A program made the translations under genes and the position numbers. Positions 1 to 11,218 of a DNA stretch of 64,000 nt are shown piece after piece. Under the pieces are notes generated by a model. It was not told the DNA's origin and made no database searches. It saw only the letters and a program-made list of their open reading frames with translations. The DNA comes from Aureobasidium sp. EXF-3400. Lineage: Eukaryota; Ascomycota; Dothideomycetes; Dothideales; Saccotheciaceae. The stretch's first letter is position 1; every line of letters begins with the position of its first letter. The DNA lies in the NCBI GenBank assembly GCA_024195585.1, contig SWBL01000241.1, forward strand, positions 17,458 to 81,457. Direction: 5' to 3'.

Positions 1-1694
1 TGTTGGATGTCGGCAGAGGTTGGGCTACTTGAGTGGGCCACTTGAGTGGATCGCTGCCCGACGCCGCCCACCAATCACATTGATGATGTCCCTTGTTGAC
101 CGCCTTTTTCGAGCACGCTACTACACTGCACAGCGCAGATGCTACACAACGATACGGATAGGGCCGCATTGGCGCTCGCTCAATCTCCTGTCAGAACGAA
201 GGTTTGCTCTCGGTTCCTGCAGTACTGTTAACTGTCATGCGAACCGTACTCTCAACTCTGGGGTGGAAGCAGACCACATCCTGGAACTTCAACTCGTAAT
301 CGGCCTTCAGGCTCCTACAGGTTTGACAATTCGTACTCTCTTCCAGATGTCACTGATGATGGTATGATCAAGAGGCGGATCTTGAGTTTTTACCCAAAAA
401 GGAACATCCTTGCCAACAAGCGAGGCCGACACGTAGCACCAATGCATTGCTTGCATGCAGGCTGCGCGATCCCGGCGCTCCATCGTCCCAATACCCAACT
501 TCTCTTGCATGCCTTTCATATCTCTTTTCTCTCAATTTTGCGTTCCGTTCTCGACATCTTTGAATGTATTATTTGCTGTTCTGTGTTGCATTTTTCGGTC
601 CTGCGATTTCATGCGATCAATTCTGGCATTGATACCTTATCATAAGTTTCCAGAGCCAAGTTAGCCTTGAGAAGGCTTGCTGTCAGCTTTTCGACGGCTG
701 GTCCAAGTTGGCTGTTGTACTTGTCAGACCATTGGCAATCCACGGAAAGAGCAAGGGCACCTGGGACATTGTATGCGAAGCATGCGAAGCGGTGTTAGTC
801 TTTTGGTTCAGTAAGTGCTCACGATTTCGACAACAGTACAAGTTTCTGTTAGAGTTTGCTTGCTCAGCCATGTCGAGCGAGACGCAAGACTGCGTCAATT
901 CCATTGGAAAGATAGTCAGCGCTCGTTGCCCCGTATAGAGCTGATGAATCGGCCAATGAGGCGATCGATAGCAAACTTGGTGTCCAAACAGACAGCCAGA
1001 CTGACAGTGATTAGATCTTCATGTCAATAATAATAATACACCTCGAATGCTTCGATCAATCTTGAGACGTCGCCCAACAGATACTCCCTTCTGTACCTCA
1101 TACTCTGTCTATTCGCATCCCATCTCTCAGCCTCCATTGAGACTATAGCCCGCAAGCTACGCCGAGACTCGCTCCACGCCACTTTGCTCTCCAGCACGAT
1201 CTTCGAGCTTGCATTACTAAGCCCAATAGCGTAACAGAGCTGGCTAAAATCTTTCTTACTCACCACGCTCTCAGGGTGCATACAGAAAGCTTAAACTTCA
1301 GAAACCTACACTTGACCGGCGCTTTGGTTAATCACCAGACTCAAGCAAAGCCGTCTTTCAGGATCTTCGGTCTCACAACCCCACGACTATAAGATCTGCC
1401 TCTCCTTCACATCTTCGTCCGTAAGTTGACGATCTATGAAGATCGATCTCCAACACATCGGGCTTTTGGGTACTGACATTGCGCTTCCAAGTTTGTGATG
1501 ATCTAGAGTCTCGATAGGCCTCACGATCTCATTCTCCAAGGCAAGCACAAGATCCAATCTTCTCTAACCGGTACAAGACCTATCAACCAGGTATTATCCC
1601 ACGCCTCAATCAACGTGGTATACTTATGCGACTGTGCTGACCTTCGACGATCTATCAAGATAGCACAGCGCTTACTGCGTACTGGCGACTGAAC
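1..1694. other. Intergenic, no supported gene
   Basis: Only short overlapping open frames without recognisable domains occur here, none with a convincing intron structure. The last few hundred bases are probably the promoter and leader of the plus-strand gene starting at 1695. I see no tRNA, repeat or transposon signature. Confidence 0.5.
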
Positions 1695-3230
1695 ATGGCG
1701 CTCACGCAAATCGATCGCAAGGTCTTGGCCCATTCAATCAATTATTACGTCTCGGAGAACAAGATCGTCGTTGAGAATCTCCGCAGCGTCCTCGGCATTT
1801 CTGTCATGCTTGAGGAAAAGCTCTCTTACGTCCGCGAGCTTCGCCTGTTAAATATTGACCTCGGAGCCAGATCGTTGGATCCCTACCGTGAGCTTCTCTT
1901 CCTTGCAAAGGAGGGACTGGCTCTCACTGAAGTTTTCATCGCGCCATACTGCGGAGAGAGCGCGGATGGAGTGTACCAAGTCATGGCTTTGAAATTGCGC
2001 GCAACATTCCACCACATCTTCTGCCAGTACCACAACACGCCTCCCGTCCGTCTACTACGTCAGAAGAAGGCAGAAGGGCTCAGCGCTTTCAGCGCTTACT
2101 ACTTGGCTTCCAGACAAGACCAGGACTTCGACTTGGCTGCTTCACCTGTTCCATCTGTGCAATCTTTCGTCACCAATCCCTATGCTGCCAACGGTCAGGC
2201 ACCTCCGGTCTTGGCTCATGTCTCAGTCAATGAGCCATCCCAGAACACGCCTCAGCCTCGTACAGCTCCTGTACACCCTCCCGGTTTCAATGTGAATACC
2301 GTGGTTGAGTACGAGCCTCCTGTGTCAGCTAGTACCTTCTTGATGCCAGCTCTGGACTACACGCCTGAGACCAAGAGGCTCTTTGAGCTCGCTGCCAAAT
2401 GCGCAGAGGAGAACCTCCATCCAGCACACCCACTGGTGCTTTCGTTGGCTCTGGAGCAGGCCACTTTCCTTATGGACTGTCTTGCAGACTATGAGAAGTC
2501 CTTCAAAGTGGTCAAAAAGGCTGCTCGTGCAGCTTACCTTAGCAGAAGAGAGGTGACCAAAGCCAACTGGGACGATGTCGTCAGGATCTTGCACGACATG
2601 ACGGCCATTGTAGCTAGATGTGAGCAAGTTCTGCAACCGGAGAAGCGTTTGATCCCAGTCCAACAGGTTACGTCTCCTCCCCTGTACCCACCTCCGACTC
2701 GCGAACTTCCTACTCCACCTCGTCAGCGCAATGGCTCCGCTCACACAGATGACTATCCACGTCAACACGACGCCTCTGTTCGCAGTGACTCTGCTCATGG
2801 TGGAGCTGATCGCAGTGAGAAATATTCTTCGCCTCTCAAGCAGGCTCAGCAGTCACCACCCGGAGGCATACCTATGAGCAAAGTGCAGAACCTCGATGGC
2901 TTGCAGCTCGCTCTTGCCGAAAATGCACCCATCACCAAGGGCAAGTCCAGAGCCGCTGTCAATGAAACCTCCACACGCATCAGATCACCTGTCTCAGCTA
3001 TGAACCTTGACAGCAAAATTGAGCAGATCAACAATGAGATGCTCGGACATAGAAAGTCGAAGCGATCTCACAGCAGCGGCAGTGGCTCTAAGTTGAAGAG
3101 TGAGGGAAGACGTATGGAAGGAAGTGGCACGGAAAAAGAGCGCAAGAGACGCGCTATTGAGAGAGCCGAGGACGAATTGTTAAGAAGCCGTGCAACCAGC
3201 AAGGCAAACACTCCTGTTGGCTATCTTTGA
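1695..3230 (+). CDS. Divergent 14-3-3-like domain protein
   Basis: A single-exon protein of 511 residues. Residues about 220-310 match the C-terminal half of a 14-3-3 fold: an HPLVLSLALE helix stands where canonical 14-3-3 proteins have HPIRLGLALN, followed by an F-x-x-D/E-x-L helix and an Ala-rich helix with regular spacing. The N-terminal 115 residues are helical but only loosely resemble the dimerisation half. A Pro/Gln-rich linker separates them, and about 190 residues of basic, Ser-rich, probably disordered tail follow. Canonical 14-3-3 proteins are about 250-270 residues, so this is a fungal-specific divergent member. Phosphopeptide binding is inferred only from the fold, and the usual basic pocket is not obvious. 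ATG 1695 is the first in frame. Confidence 0.6.
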   Translation: MALTQIDRKVLAHSINYYVSENKIVVENLRSVLGISVMLEEKLSYVRELRLLNIDLGARSLDPYRELLFLAKEGLALTEVFIAPYCGESADGVYQVMALKLRATFHHIFCQYHNTPPVRLLRQKKAEGLSAFSAYYLASRQDQDFDLAASPVPSVQSFVTNPYAANGQAPPVLAHVSVNEPSQNTPQPRTAPVHPPGFNVNTVVEYEPPVSASTFLMPALDYTPETKRLFELAAKCAEENLHPAHPLVLSLALEQATFLMDCLADYEKSFKVVKKAARAAYLSRREVTKANWDDVVRILHDMTAIVARCEQVLQPEKRLIPVQQVTSPPLYPPPTRELPTPPRQRNGSAHTDDYPRQHDASVRSDSAHGGADRSEKYSSPLKQAQQSPPGGIPMSKVQNLDGLQLALAENAPITKGKSRAAVNETSTRIRSPVSAMNLDSKIEQINNEMLGHRKSKRSHSSGSGSKLKSEGRRMEGSGTEKERKRRAIERAEDELLRSRATSKANTPVGYL

Positions 3231-3731
3231 GCTTTGCTCAGCAATGGATTCATCGAGAAGAGAAGGTTTCACTGCTTGTACTAATATGAGGTAAAGGAAG
3301 GACGGCATGGTGGTATAGGTGGCGTTTCGAAGGAACGGCGAGGTGGCCTTCTGGCTTGTGTGTTGCAAATCAGGGGAGATGGCATGGCTCAGTCAAGTTC
3401 GTAATCGCAGAGAATGTATAATATGTTGGTTGGTCAATCAGAAGTAAACGGTGCAAACAGAAGAGTGATATAGATTAGAGGGCCCGTGCGGATCAAGTGA
3501 CAGCGTGAGGCAGCTTGACGCGGGTTCCTGACCGACATTAACTCATCAATTTAGTTGCAGGTGCCAGACGAGCAAATTACAGAGGTATAACGCGTCTTTT
3601 TGAGCTCGATACGCCCAGGAAGTTGATTGAGACACCCAACTCAAAACACTTGTCTGCATGCACACGGAGCAACAAATCTCGTCCTTCACACTCCCGGATT
3701 CACTCACACGCTTCAAGCTATGCGATAGACT
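3231..3731. other. Intergenic between two plus-strand genes
   Basis: About 500 bases that would hold the 3' UTR of the 14-3-3-like gene and the promoter of the BRCT gene. No further open frame or RNA gene is supported. Confidence 0.5.
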
Positions 3732-6602
3732 ATGGCAGGAGCTGAGGATCTATTGTTTCATGACGTTGTCTTCACCATCTTTACTGGTCCAACGATCACC
3801 TCAGATCAGGAGGAGCGAGTAAGGACATCATTGCTGCATGGTCAAGACGGCTCAAGACGCTGACAGGCTGCTCACAGTTAATCCATCTCTTGACCAACAA
3901 CGGCGCCACTTACATCCCTCGCAAAGAAGATGGCGCCATCGACCAACTCATCCGCCACACCCACATCGTCACCGGCGACATCGAATTCCCCGAATACTCC
4001 AGAGCCCTAGAATACAACCTTCACGTCGTGCGACCATCCTGGGTAGAGTCGAGTTACGAGAAGGGAAGACAGACACAGCCGCGCCAGCACAGTCCAGACC
4101 CGTCTATGTTCTTTAGAGAAGTCATAGTATCGTGTGCCGACTTGCCAGAGGGAGACAAGGATGCTATCATTGCTGGCACTCTGGCTCTGGGAGGCTTGTA
4201 CAGCGCCCCCTTGACAAAGCTGGTTACCCATGTTGTGGCAATGGATACACACAACGACAAGTGTCGGACCGTCGAGGCCAAGAACCTGGCTTGCAAAATG
4301 GTCTTGCCTCATTGGTATATCTGCATCAGTCACCACTTTTGTCGCTGCATGCTAACACGCTCTTTCCAGGTTCGACGACTGTTTGAAACTCGGCAAGCTG
4401 ATCAACGAAGGCCCTTATCTACTACCTGATCCCGAGATTCTTCGTCCCAACTTTGATGAACCTGTGCGAGCAAGATCGACTCCTGGCCTTGATGGTGCTC
4501 TCTCGGCCGTGGCAGGAGCACCTCCAGCATACAATCCTCCCATCTCTCCTTCAGACTCTCGCAAGCAGCTTGTCGTGTTCAAAGACAAGAAGGTGCTCTT
4601 CTCCAAAGACCTGAATATAAACGATCACTTGGCCAAAACATTACGACAACTTGTCAGCCAGGCTGGCGGCTCTCTCACTACCAACGTGGAAGAGTGTGAT
4701 GTGTACATTGGCCATTACCGCGATGGCATGGACTACGTAGCAGCCTCGCGCGCTGACAAGACTGTCGGAAACCTTGCCTGGTTCTACAATGTCATCAACC
4801 GCAACAAATGGACGAATCCATTCGGCAAACTTCTCCATTATCCAGTACCCAGGGGCGGTATACCCGGCTTCCAGGATATGAGAATCAGTCTTTCAAACTA
4901 CAGTGGCGAAGCTCGCATCTACCTCGAAAACCTATGCAAGGAAGCAGGAGCAGAGTTTACAAAGACCATGAAGCAAGACAACACCCACCTCATCACCGCG
5001 CACACGCATTCCGAAAAATGCGATGCCGCCCAAGAATGGAACATCGCTATCATCAATCATCTCTGGTTGGAAGAGAGTTATGCTAAGTGTTCGGTACAAG
5101 CTCTAACCCACAAACGCTACACCCACTTCCCACCCCGAACAAATCTCAGCGAGATCGTGGGCCAGACCCCAATCGACATCAGCAAAGTCCGCAAATTGTA
5201 TTTTGCAAGCAATGAGAAGACAATCAAGGATGCAGAGCCGGGCCAAAAGACACCTCACCCCTTCCGCGGTGCAGTCAGGGCACCAGACACGTCTCCCAGA
5301 AGAGACATTGCAGCATCGAGTGCAGCAGGAGCTAGATCCTCATTCGCCGCAACAGATGCCATGGACATCGATACTAACGACGACAACGAAGCCAGCGAGT
5401 TCCTTCCACACGCGCCACAGACAGCAAAAAAGAGGAAAACTCGTGTTGGCTCTGATGCAGCGATTGCGACGCCTGCGATGTCAGACAAGCGCCAGGATAG
5501 AGAGACTAGTCCTCCCACTACGGGGCGTGCTTCCAAAGAAAAAGCACTCAACAACTTGCATGCACTCAAGGATGACGTTCTCTTATACGATCGCGAGAGG
5601 AAACGAAAAGGTGGTGTCATTCACGGTGGAAGGAGGACTGCTGAACCTGAAGAGGCTCCCGCAGCCAAGGCGACCAAGGCCACAAGGAACAAACGCAAGA
5701 GCGATGATATGGGCGACAGTCATGCTGAAGTCAGCGAGACTGAGATTGCTGGTGTCAAGGGCAACAAGGCCAAGAAAGCGAAGATTGATGCTGGACCCAA
5801 GGTTCTGTATACCATGATGGTGACAGGAGATGAGCGATGGTTGGGCAACATGAAGAAGGAAGCTGCAGAAGCTGTAAGTCTGCTAATCTTATCTACTTCA
5901 CACAAAATGTGGAACTGACAGGGACAACAGGCCAAACTACGAGCTCTAGGCATAAAGTTGACTGCAGAGCCTGCAGAATGCACCCTCCTGTGTGCGCCAC
6001 GCATCCTTCGCACCAAGAAATTCATCGCCGCGCTTGCCAATAGCCCCGAGGTGGTCACGATTTCATACCTCGACGCCGCGCTCTCAACCAATGCTCTTCC
6101 CGACATCGAGGAGCATACCCTTGTTGATCAAGAAGCCGAGGAACGACTTGGGTTCCGCATGAAAGAAGCGCGCGAACGTGGAAAGACCAACGAGAACCGT
6201 CTACTGCACGGCTGGACCATCTTCGTGACCGAGAAAGTCAGCGGCAAGTTTGAGACGTACAAAGAGATTATCGCCATCAACGGAGGAACAGCAGTACCTT
6301 ACAAGGGTCGCACAAATGTCATCTCTGGACCCCGAATTCTACCCTCTGAAGACCCAAATGCAGGACCGGAAGTAGAAAACCAAGGCGGAGAAGTGGAGTT
6401 GAACCGGGTGTATCTGATTTCCAGCACTAGTGATGAGGAAGTCAGGTTGTGGGACAAGTTTAGAACTGAAGCGGAGAAGAAGGGCCTCGAGGCGAAGATT
6501 GTCAAGACGGATTGGTTGATCAATCTTGCCATGAGTCAACAAGTCGAGTGGGATGACAAGTGGGGGCTGTTGGAATCGCAGGTGCCCGGGTGGTCGAAGT
6601 AG
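3732..6602 (+). CDS. brc1: Rtt107/Brc1-type six-BRCT DNA damage scaffold
   Basis: Spliced model join(3732..3818, 3878..4314, 4370..5873, 5931..6602), 899 residues, with all phases consistent. Four BRCT repeats lie in the N-terminal half (FHDVVFTIFTGP...; MFFREVIVSC...; KQLVVFKDKKVLFS...; FQDMRISLSNYSG...), each closing on a conserved Trp such as VVRPSWVESSY and NHLWLEESY. A long basic disordered linker (about 440-640) follows, then the Rtt107-specific BRCT5/6 pair (VLYTMMVTGDERWL and LLHGWTIFVTEKVSG). In yeasts this scaffold binds gamma-H2A through BRCT5/6 and recruits Smc5/6 and repair nucleases at stalled forks. That role is transferred by family. Exon 1 starts at ATG 3732 and gives MAGAEDLLF. 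Confidence 0.85.
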
Positions 6603-6864
6603 AGATGTGGAATTGCTTTCTGGTTCCTGGTAGATGTGTATCCAGTGTATCATCAGTGCGGCTCAAGTCTTTCGTTGAGTTCGTTGCCTGAGAGTTCCGG
6701 GTTGGTGTTGAGTGCTGAACCTTGCTGTTTCGTATGCTGTGAGGCTTGCCGACGTGGTGCATCGTGAGTCTTTAACCATCACTGTTCCAACCACTTTCAT
6801 CAAATCTGCGACTCCCACCCGTAATCTTCCCAGAGGCAACGAAGCAAGTGACTTCTTGACCATC

Positions 6865-7437
6865 TCAAAAGAACTTGACACCACTTCCATCCGCTTGTCC
6901 AAAGACCTGCGCTCTTCCTTTTTTGACCAACACATCCAAACACCTCCTCAACATATCCTCATCCATTCCCACCCACTCTTGCTTCTCCACAGCCTCCGAC
7001 TCTCTCAACTCGTATATCGTCAACACCACACCCTTCTGACCCGTCTCATCCACCCACCTCGCAATCTCTTCGGCCCACTCACTCGCACTCTTCCACCAAA
7101 TCCAGGCCGTACTCTTCTCTTTGCCCACATACTCTGCACGATGCTCTCCCTCCGACGAAGCCATGAAATCGAGGACTTTTTTTATGGATAGCGCGTCCAA
7201 GCTGCGGTGAATTTTCTGGTTGGAAAAGAGGGGAAGGGAAGCAGCGGAAGAGACAGAGAGTTTGAATGTGCGATTGTGAGAGCAGTAGGACTGGATTAGT
7301 TGGGACCAGAGGGAGAGTTGACGCAAGAGGGTGCTTTGGTTTGGTTGAAGGGTGTAGAAGGGAGGGAAGGAGTGGTGGGGTGGGTAGGGGAATGAGTCGC
7401 TTGATGCGGTGGTAGTGCTAGGCTGAGGTGAAGCCAT
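6865..7437 (-). CDS. VPS25: ESCRT-II subunit Vps25
   Basis: A single-exon protein of 190 residues, the usual size for Vps25. The start chosen is the ATG at 7437 (MASPQPST). The open frame extends further upstream but without family similarity. The N-terminal PPFYTLQPN segment is the proline-containing motif by which Vps25 contacts Vps22/Vps36. Two winged-helix domains follow, the second around IWWKSASEWAEEIARWV and ending in KGRAQVFG. In ESCRT-II it bridges to Vps20 of ESCRT-III at endosomes for multivesicular-body sorting (family knowledge). It is divergent from the USE1-like gene with a 250-bp shared promoter. Confidence 0.85.
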   Translation of the reverse strand: MASPQPSTTTASSDSFPYPPHHSFPPFYTLQPNQSTLLRQLSLWSQLIQSYCSHNRTFKLSVSSAASLPLFSNQKIHRSLDALSIKKVLDFMASSEGEHRAEYVGKEKSTAWIWWKSASEWAEEIARWVDETGQKGVVLTIYELRESEAVEKQEWVGMDEDMLRRCLDVLVKKGRAQVFGQADGSGVKFF

Positions 7438-7687
7438 TCTGATGTTTTGATCTTGATATAGTTGAAGGAAGGTGTGAGTTGGTCTGGATGGAAAGATGGA
7501 AGGTTTGCATGTGATTGCACACATGTCATTGCTGTTCTGTCCTCTGGTCAAAATTTCTGGGGAAGTGGTTGGTAAATGACTCGCGGCACTTTCTCCGATG
7601 ACGAAGGCCAGACAACAACTCGGACAACTTTCTCTCCCATGCAACCTTGCAAAACACCAGCAATCTCTACTCGTCCAAGGAAGCAAC
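7438..7687. promoter_or_regulatory. Bidirectional promoter VPS25/USE1
   Basis: A 250-bp interval between two divergently transcribed membrane-traffic genes, which must hold both promoters. No specific motif is assigned. Its role is inferred from geometry only. Confidence 0.45.
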
Positions 7688-8695
7688 ATGGCAACAACGT
7701 CGATGGCAGAAAATATGTCGGTGGATCTGGACCAGCTACTTACACGATTGTCGGACACCCTGCTTTCGCCGACCGCAGACGACACCCATCTCCGCACTAC
7801 ACCTTATGAACGCAATCGCATTAGTGCTGTGAGTTGGACCTCCTCTGCTTTCTCCCAAATCTGGCCGTGATACTTCTTGTCGCTTGTCATCATCCCTCTC
7901 AGTACAAGACGCTAACCTTCAGACCGCACACAGAATGTCGAGTATGCACGAACACTCCTCCTCCGCCTCGAACACAATACCCACGACATCAAGACGCAAA
8001 CCCACAAGACCACTCTTCAGAACGACCTAGCTTCAAAACGCGACCTCATAAAACGACTAAACACACGCCTGCTAGAACTAAACCAACTAGCTGCCCTGCA
8101 CGACGACTCCTCAGAATCAGAATCAGAATCAGAAGACGAAGATGAAGAAGCCCAACGACCGAGGGAATTTGCACCAGCAGTCGCGACATCAGATACAATA
8201 GACAAAGACCCTAGTCTTACGTCTCCACAACAAGCAGCACAAGACCTAGCTTCCACTCTTCGCAACAGAACAAATGCGACAAATAGCAATGCAGCTCCTG
8301 ATACTGCAACCACTACCGCTCTGTTCGGCAACAGAAGCGCTTCAAACCCCACCGCTTCAGGACAACCTCTATCAACAGAACAAGTCCTGGAATCCGCGAC
8401 TCGCGACCAAGATCTCCTGACCACGTCCCTCGTCACTCTAGCAAAATCACTCAAACAATCAAGCATGCAATTCGCAAGTTCGCTAGAAAACGAAAAAGAA
8501 GTATTGAGGAGAGCAGAAACAGGGCTGGATAAGAACAGTATGGGAATGGAGGCGGCGGGAAACAGAATGGGCGCTTTGAGAAGGATGACAGAGGGGAAAG
8601 GTTGGTGGGGTCGTATTAAGCTGTATGCCATCATTGCAGCGTTGTGGATTGCTGCGTTCTTGCTGGTATTTGTGGGGCCCAAGTTGAGGTTTTAG
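7688..8695 (+). CDS. USE1: Use1-type SNARE (ER t-SNARE subunit)
   Basis: Model join(7688..7828, 7934..8695), 300 residues. The intron has donor GTGAGT and acceptor CACACAG, both phase 0. An N-terminal helical region (residues 8-75) is followed by an acidic SESESEDEDEE run and a Ser/Thr/Ala-rich linker. The SNARE-like coiled coil then runs from STEQVLESATRDQDLL through MGMEAAGNRMGALRRMTEG. A C-terminal hydrophobic anchor (IKLYAIIAALWIAAFLLVFV) with a seven-residue lumenal tail completes the tail-anchored layout of Use1. The family acts with Sec20, Ufe1 and Sec22 in Golgi-to-ER fusion. Sec20 is the main alternative, but the zero-layer region fits Use1 better. Confidence 0.75.
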
Positions 8696-9103
8696 AGGGG
8701 AGGTGGCAGGGAAGGGATGAGTCGCATGCCCACGGATGAGAAGAAAGCGATACCATGTACACATGACCTTGCTACGAGGTCATCACGCTGGCGAGACGAG
8801 ACCACTAATATTTGAGAGTGTACCAAAACACATGCCATCAATCTACTTGGTTCTTGGTGCTATGCCAGACCTAAAAGCACCAAGAGCCTCGAGATCTGCA
8901 TCATCAGCATGGAAGAGGCTGTTCAGGATTTGGTTTCAAAAGTCGTGATTTGCTCCGGTTGTTTGACCGCCTAGTCTGAACTGCCAATGCATGGAACTAC
9001 AATCCTCACAGCAGAACGATGACCTCTTTTTGACTCGTCCCTTTCCCGTTCCTGAACGCCGATCTGTTGTCTAACATGCTCTTCCAATACTCATATTCGG
9101 GTC
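8696..9103. other. Convergent intergenic region
   Basis: About 400 bases between the 3' ends of the USE1-like and epsilon-COP genes. It probably holds both 3' UTRs and terminators. No gene is supported. Confidence 0.5.
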
Positions 9104-10078
9104 TCAAGGCTCAAACTTGGGTTGGTACTTCTCACATGCAGCATCGAAAGCCTCCTTCTTAGCAGCCAGACCTTGCAGAAGCTCAGTCTCTTCACCACCC
9201 TTGCACTTTTGCAGTCTGCTCTTCATCTCAGCAGCTCTCTCGACATCTCCCTGTGCGGTAAACAAGACAACCGCGTTGGCCAAAGCAATGGTGTTCTCAG
9301 GCTCTACATCCAGCGCCTGCTGCAATGCCGTCTCGGCCTCTGGATACCTGCCCAAATGCAATTCGGACACAGCCTGTGCAACCAACGACGGAACGGCTGA
9401 ACTGCCAGGTGCCTGCGCAAGCTCCTCAAACACATAGAACGCTTGTTGGTACTTCGCATCCCCGCCTTCCCTCAGCGAGATCCACGATTCTGCGAGGTTG
9501 ACAAGGAGAGCATCTTGAGCGAATGCGCGTGCGGATTTGGCTTCCTTGCTGGCGAGATCGGTGCGGTTTTGCGACAGGTGGATCTGAGTAGCCATAGCGA
9601 CGGCGTCGAGGGAGCCTTGGTGGTTGCTTAGTAGAGCAAGGGCTTCGTCGGTCTTGCCGGCGCGGGCAAGGACGGCGCCGCAGAGGAGTTGGATGGTGAG
9701 GTCGTCGCTGTGGCTTTGCGACAGGGATTCTGCTTGCGAGACGGCGGAGTCGGAGGAGAAGCCCGAGGAGGCATATGAGGCGTAGGCCTTGACGGCGGCT
9801 AGCGAAGGGTCGGAAGAAGCGTCTGAAGAGGAGATGGCAGAGGCAACGGAGGAGTAGTCTTGGAGAGCGAGCTGGGCGCGATATTTGAGGATTTGGGCTG
9901 AGGGTTGGTTGGAGGCGCTGAAGATTGATGTGTCGAAGTCGATGACTTGTTGATATTGGCCTTGGATGAAGGCTGTGTGCATGTTGACCAGCTCTGAACA
10001 TTGTTAGTTGAGGCTCAGGAGTTGTGTTTGGGGGTTGAGGGGTTGTTGCGTACCTCCATCCGCTGAGTAGGGATCCAT
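9104..10078 (-). CDS. SEC28: Coatomer epsilon subunit (epsilon-COP)
   Basis: Model complement(join(9104..9993, 10054..10078)), 304 residues. A tiny first exon encodes MDPYSADG and is joined in phase through a 60-nt intron with a GTAC-type donor and TTCAG acceptor. The protein is an all-helical TPR-like solenoid: AYASYASSGFSSDSAV, LSQSHSDDLTIQLLCGAVLARAGKTDEAL, and the signature DLASKEAKSARAFAQDALLVNLAESWISLREGG, then a tail ending EKYQPKFEP. Length and order fit fungal epsilon-COP. It stabilises alpha-COP in the COPI coat for retrograde Golgi-ER transport (family knowledge). The first exon is short enough for automatic prediction to miss it and start at the internal Met (9982). Confidence 0.9.
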
Positions 10079-11218
10079 GACTGCGGTTGTTTACTTAAAA
10101 TTTCTGGTCGGTGTGTTATGTAGTTTTTCGACAGCTGTGCGAGCAAAACGATATTGATTTCTGGTCTGATACGTGGTCAATGGCAGTATATGGTGATGTG
10201 TTGAAGGGTAAACTTGTCCCTTGATGGCCAAAGCTGGGGGAGTGTCCAGAGCAAACAGTGCAAACTCTCCACCTCAGAAACGCTTCATCTCATCTTGCTG
10301 CTTCCAACTTGCTTGCGAACGCCCATCAAAATGCATGATTGTTGAAGCACTACTATTGCTGTCCAGTGAGATGCTTGGTGCTTTTAAGCTCTCTCTGGAA
10401 GCTATTGTGATATGAAAAGTACTGTGCATTCTGATAAGCATGATATTAGCGATCCACAGCCTTGAGATGATACTGATACTCTTCATGGCTGACCTAAATT
10501 CCATAGCCCGTTTGCTGATGGCTATTGCAACGCACAGTTCTTTCAAGACTACTCCACATCGCCAGTGAGAGGCTTGACACTTCTGGTGCTCTTTGGACAT
10601 GACTGTAGACCCAGAAGATTCTGTGCCTTTCGATAGACATAGATTGGCAGTTTGTCGACCTTGGAGACTGCAACCTGTTGCTTCTTTGTACGGTTCCTCA
10701 TGCCGTGCTGTGTCGCGCTGTGTCTTAGACCTGGAGAAAAACAAGTCATGAAACATACCTGTCGAGCTTCAGCCGTGATGGCCCTCGATCAGAAAAACGA
10801 TGCATTACTTCAGCCCTTCTGGGAGACCAAGCGGGAGACAAGATCTCTCTACATCTTACATGCCGAAGCAGGTCATGTAGGCCTCAGGCATCCGCATCGG
10901 TATAGGGGCTCACGAACCGTCCAATTTGGCTAGACCGCCGAGTCTCGCGCCCAGTGCTCGCGCTCAGTGCTCACACGCAGAATATGAGAATTTCCGCGCG
11001 CCTGCCAGATGCGAGTGAGAGTGGAACCAGACAGTCGCAACCCCGGTCTTCTTGTTGGCAGGCACCGGCGTTGAAAGCTCGGCCAGATGGTTTCCCGACA
11101 ACTTTGCAGACCCAGACCTGCACCTACCTCTTGGCTGCCTCAGCCAGTTCCCTTCCATCGCACCCTCATTCCACCCACTGATCTCTATTACCATCCAGCT
11201 TGGGTTGCTCAACGCGAG
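10079..11218. other. Divergent intergenic region, no gene seen
   Basis: About 1.1 kb between SEC28 (minus) and the 2EXR-like gene (plus). Several short frames occur, none with domain similarity or plausible splicing. Both promoters must lie here. Confidence 0.5.

Noticed and set aside
1024..1281. 85-residue minus-strand frame with polyTyr end
   Set aside because: The terminal Tyr run comes from a TAATAATAA microsatellite. No start context, domain or splicing supports it.
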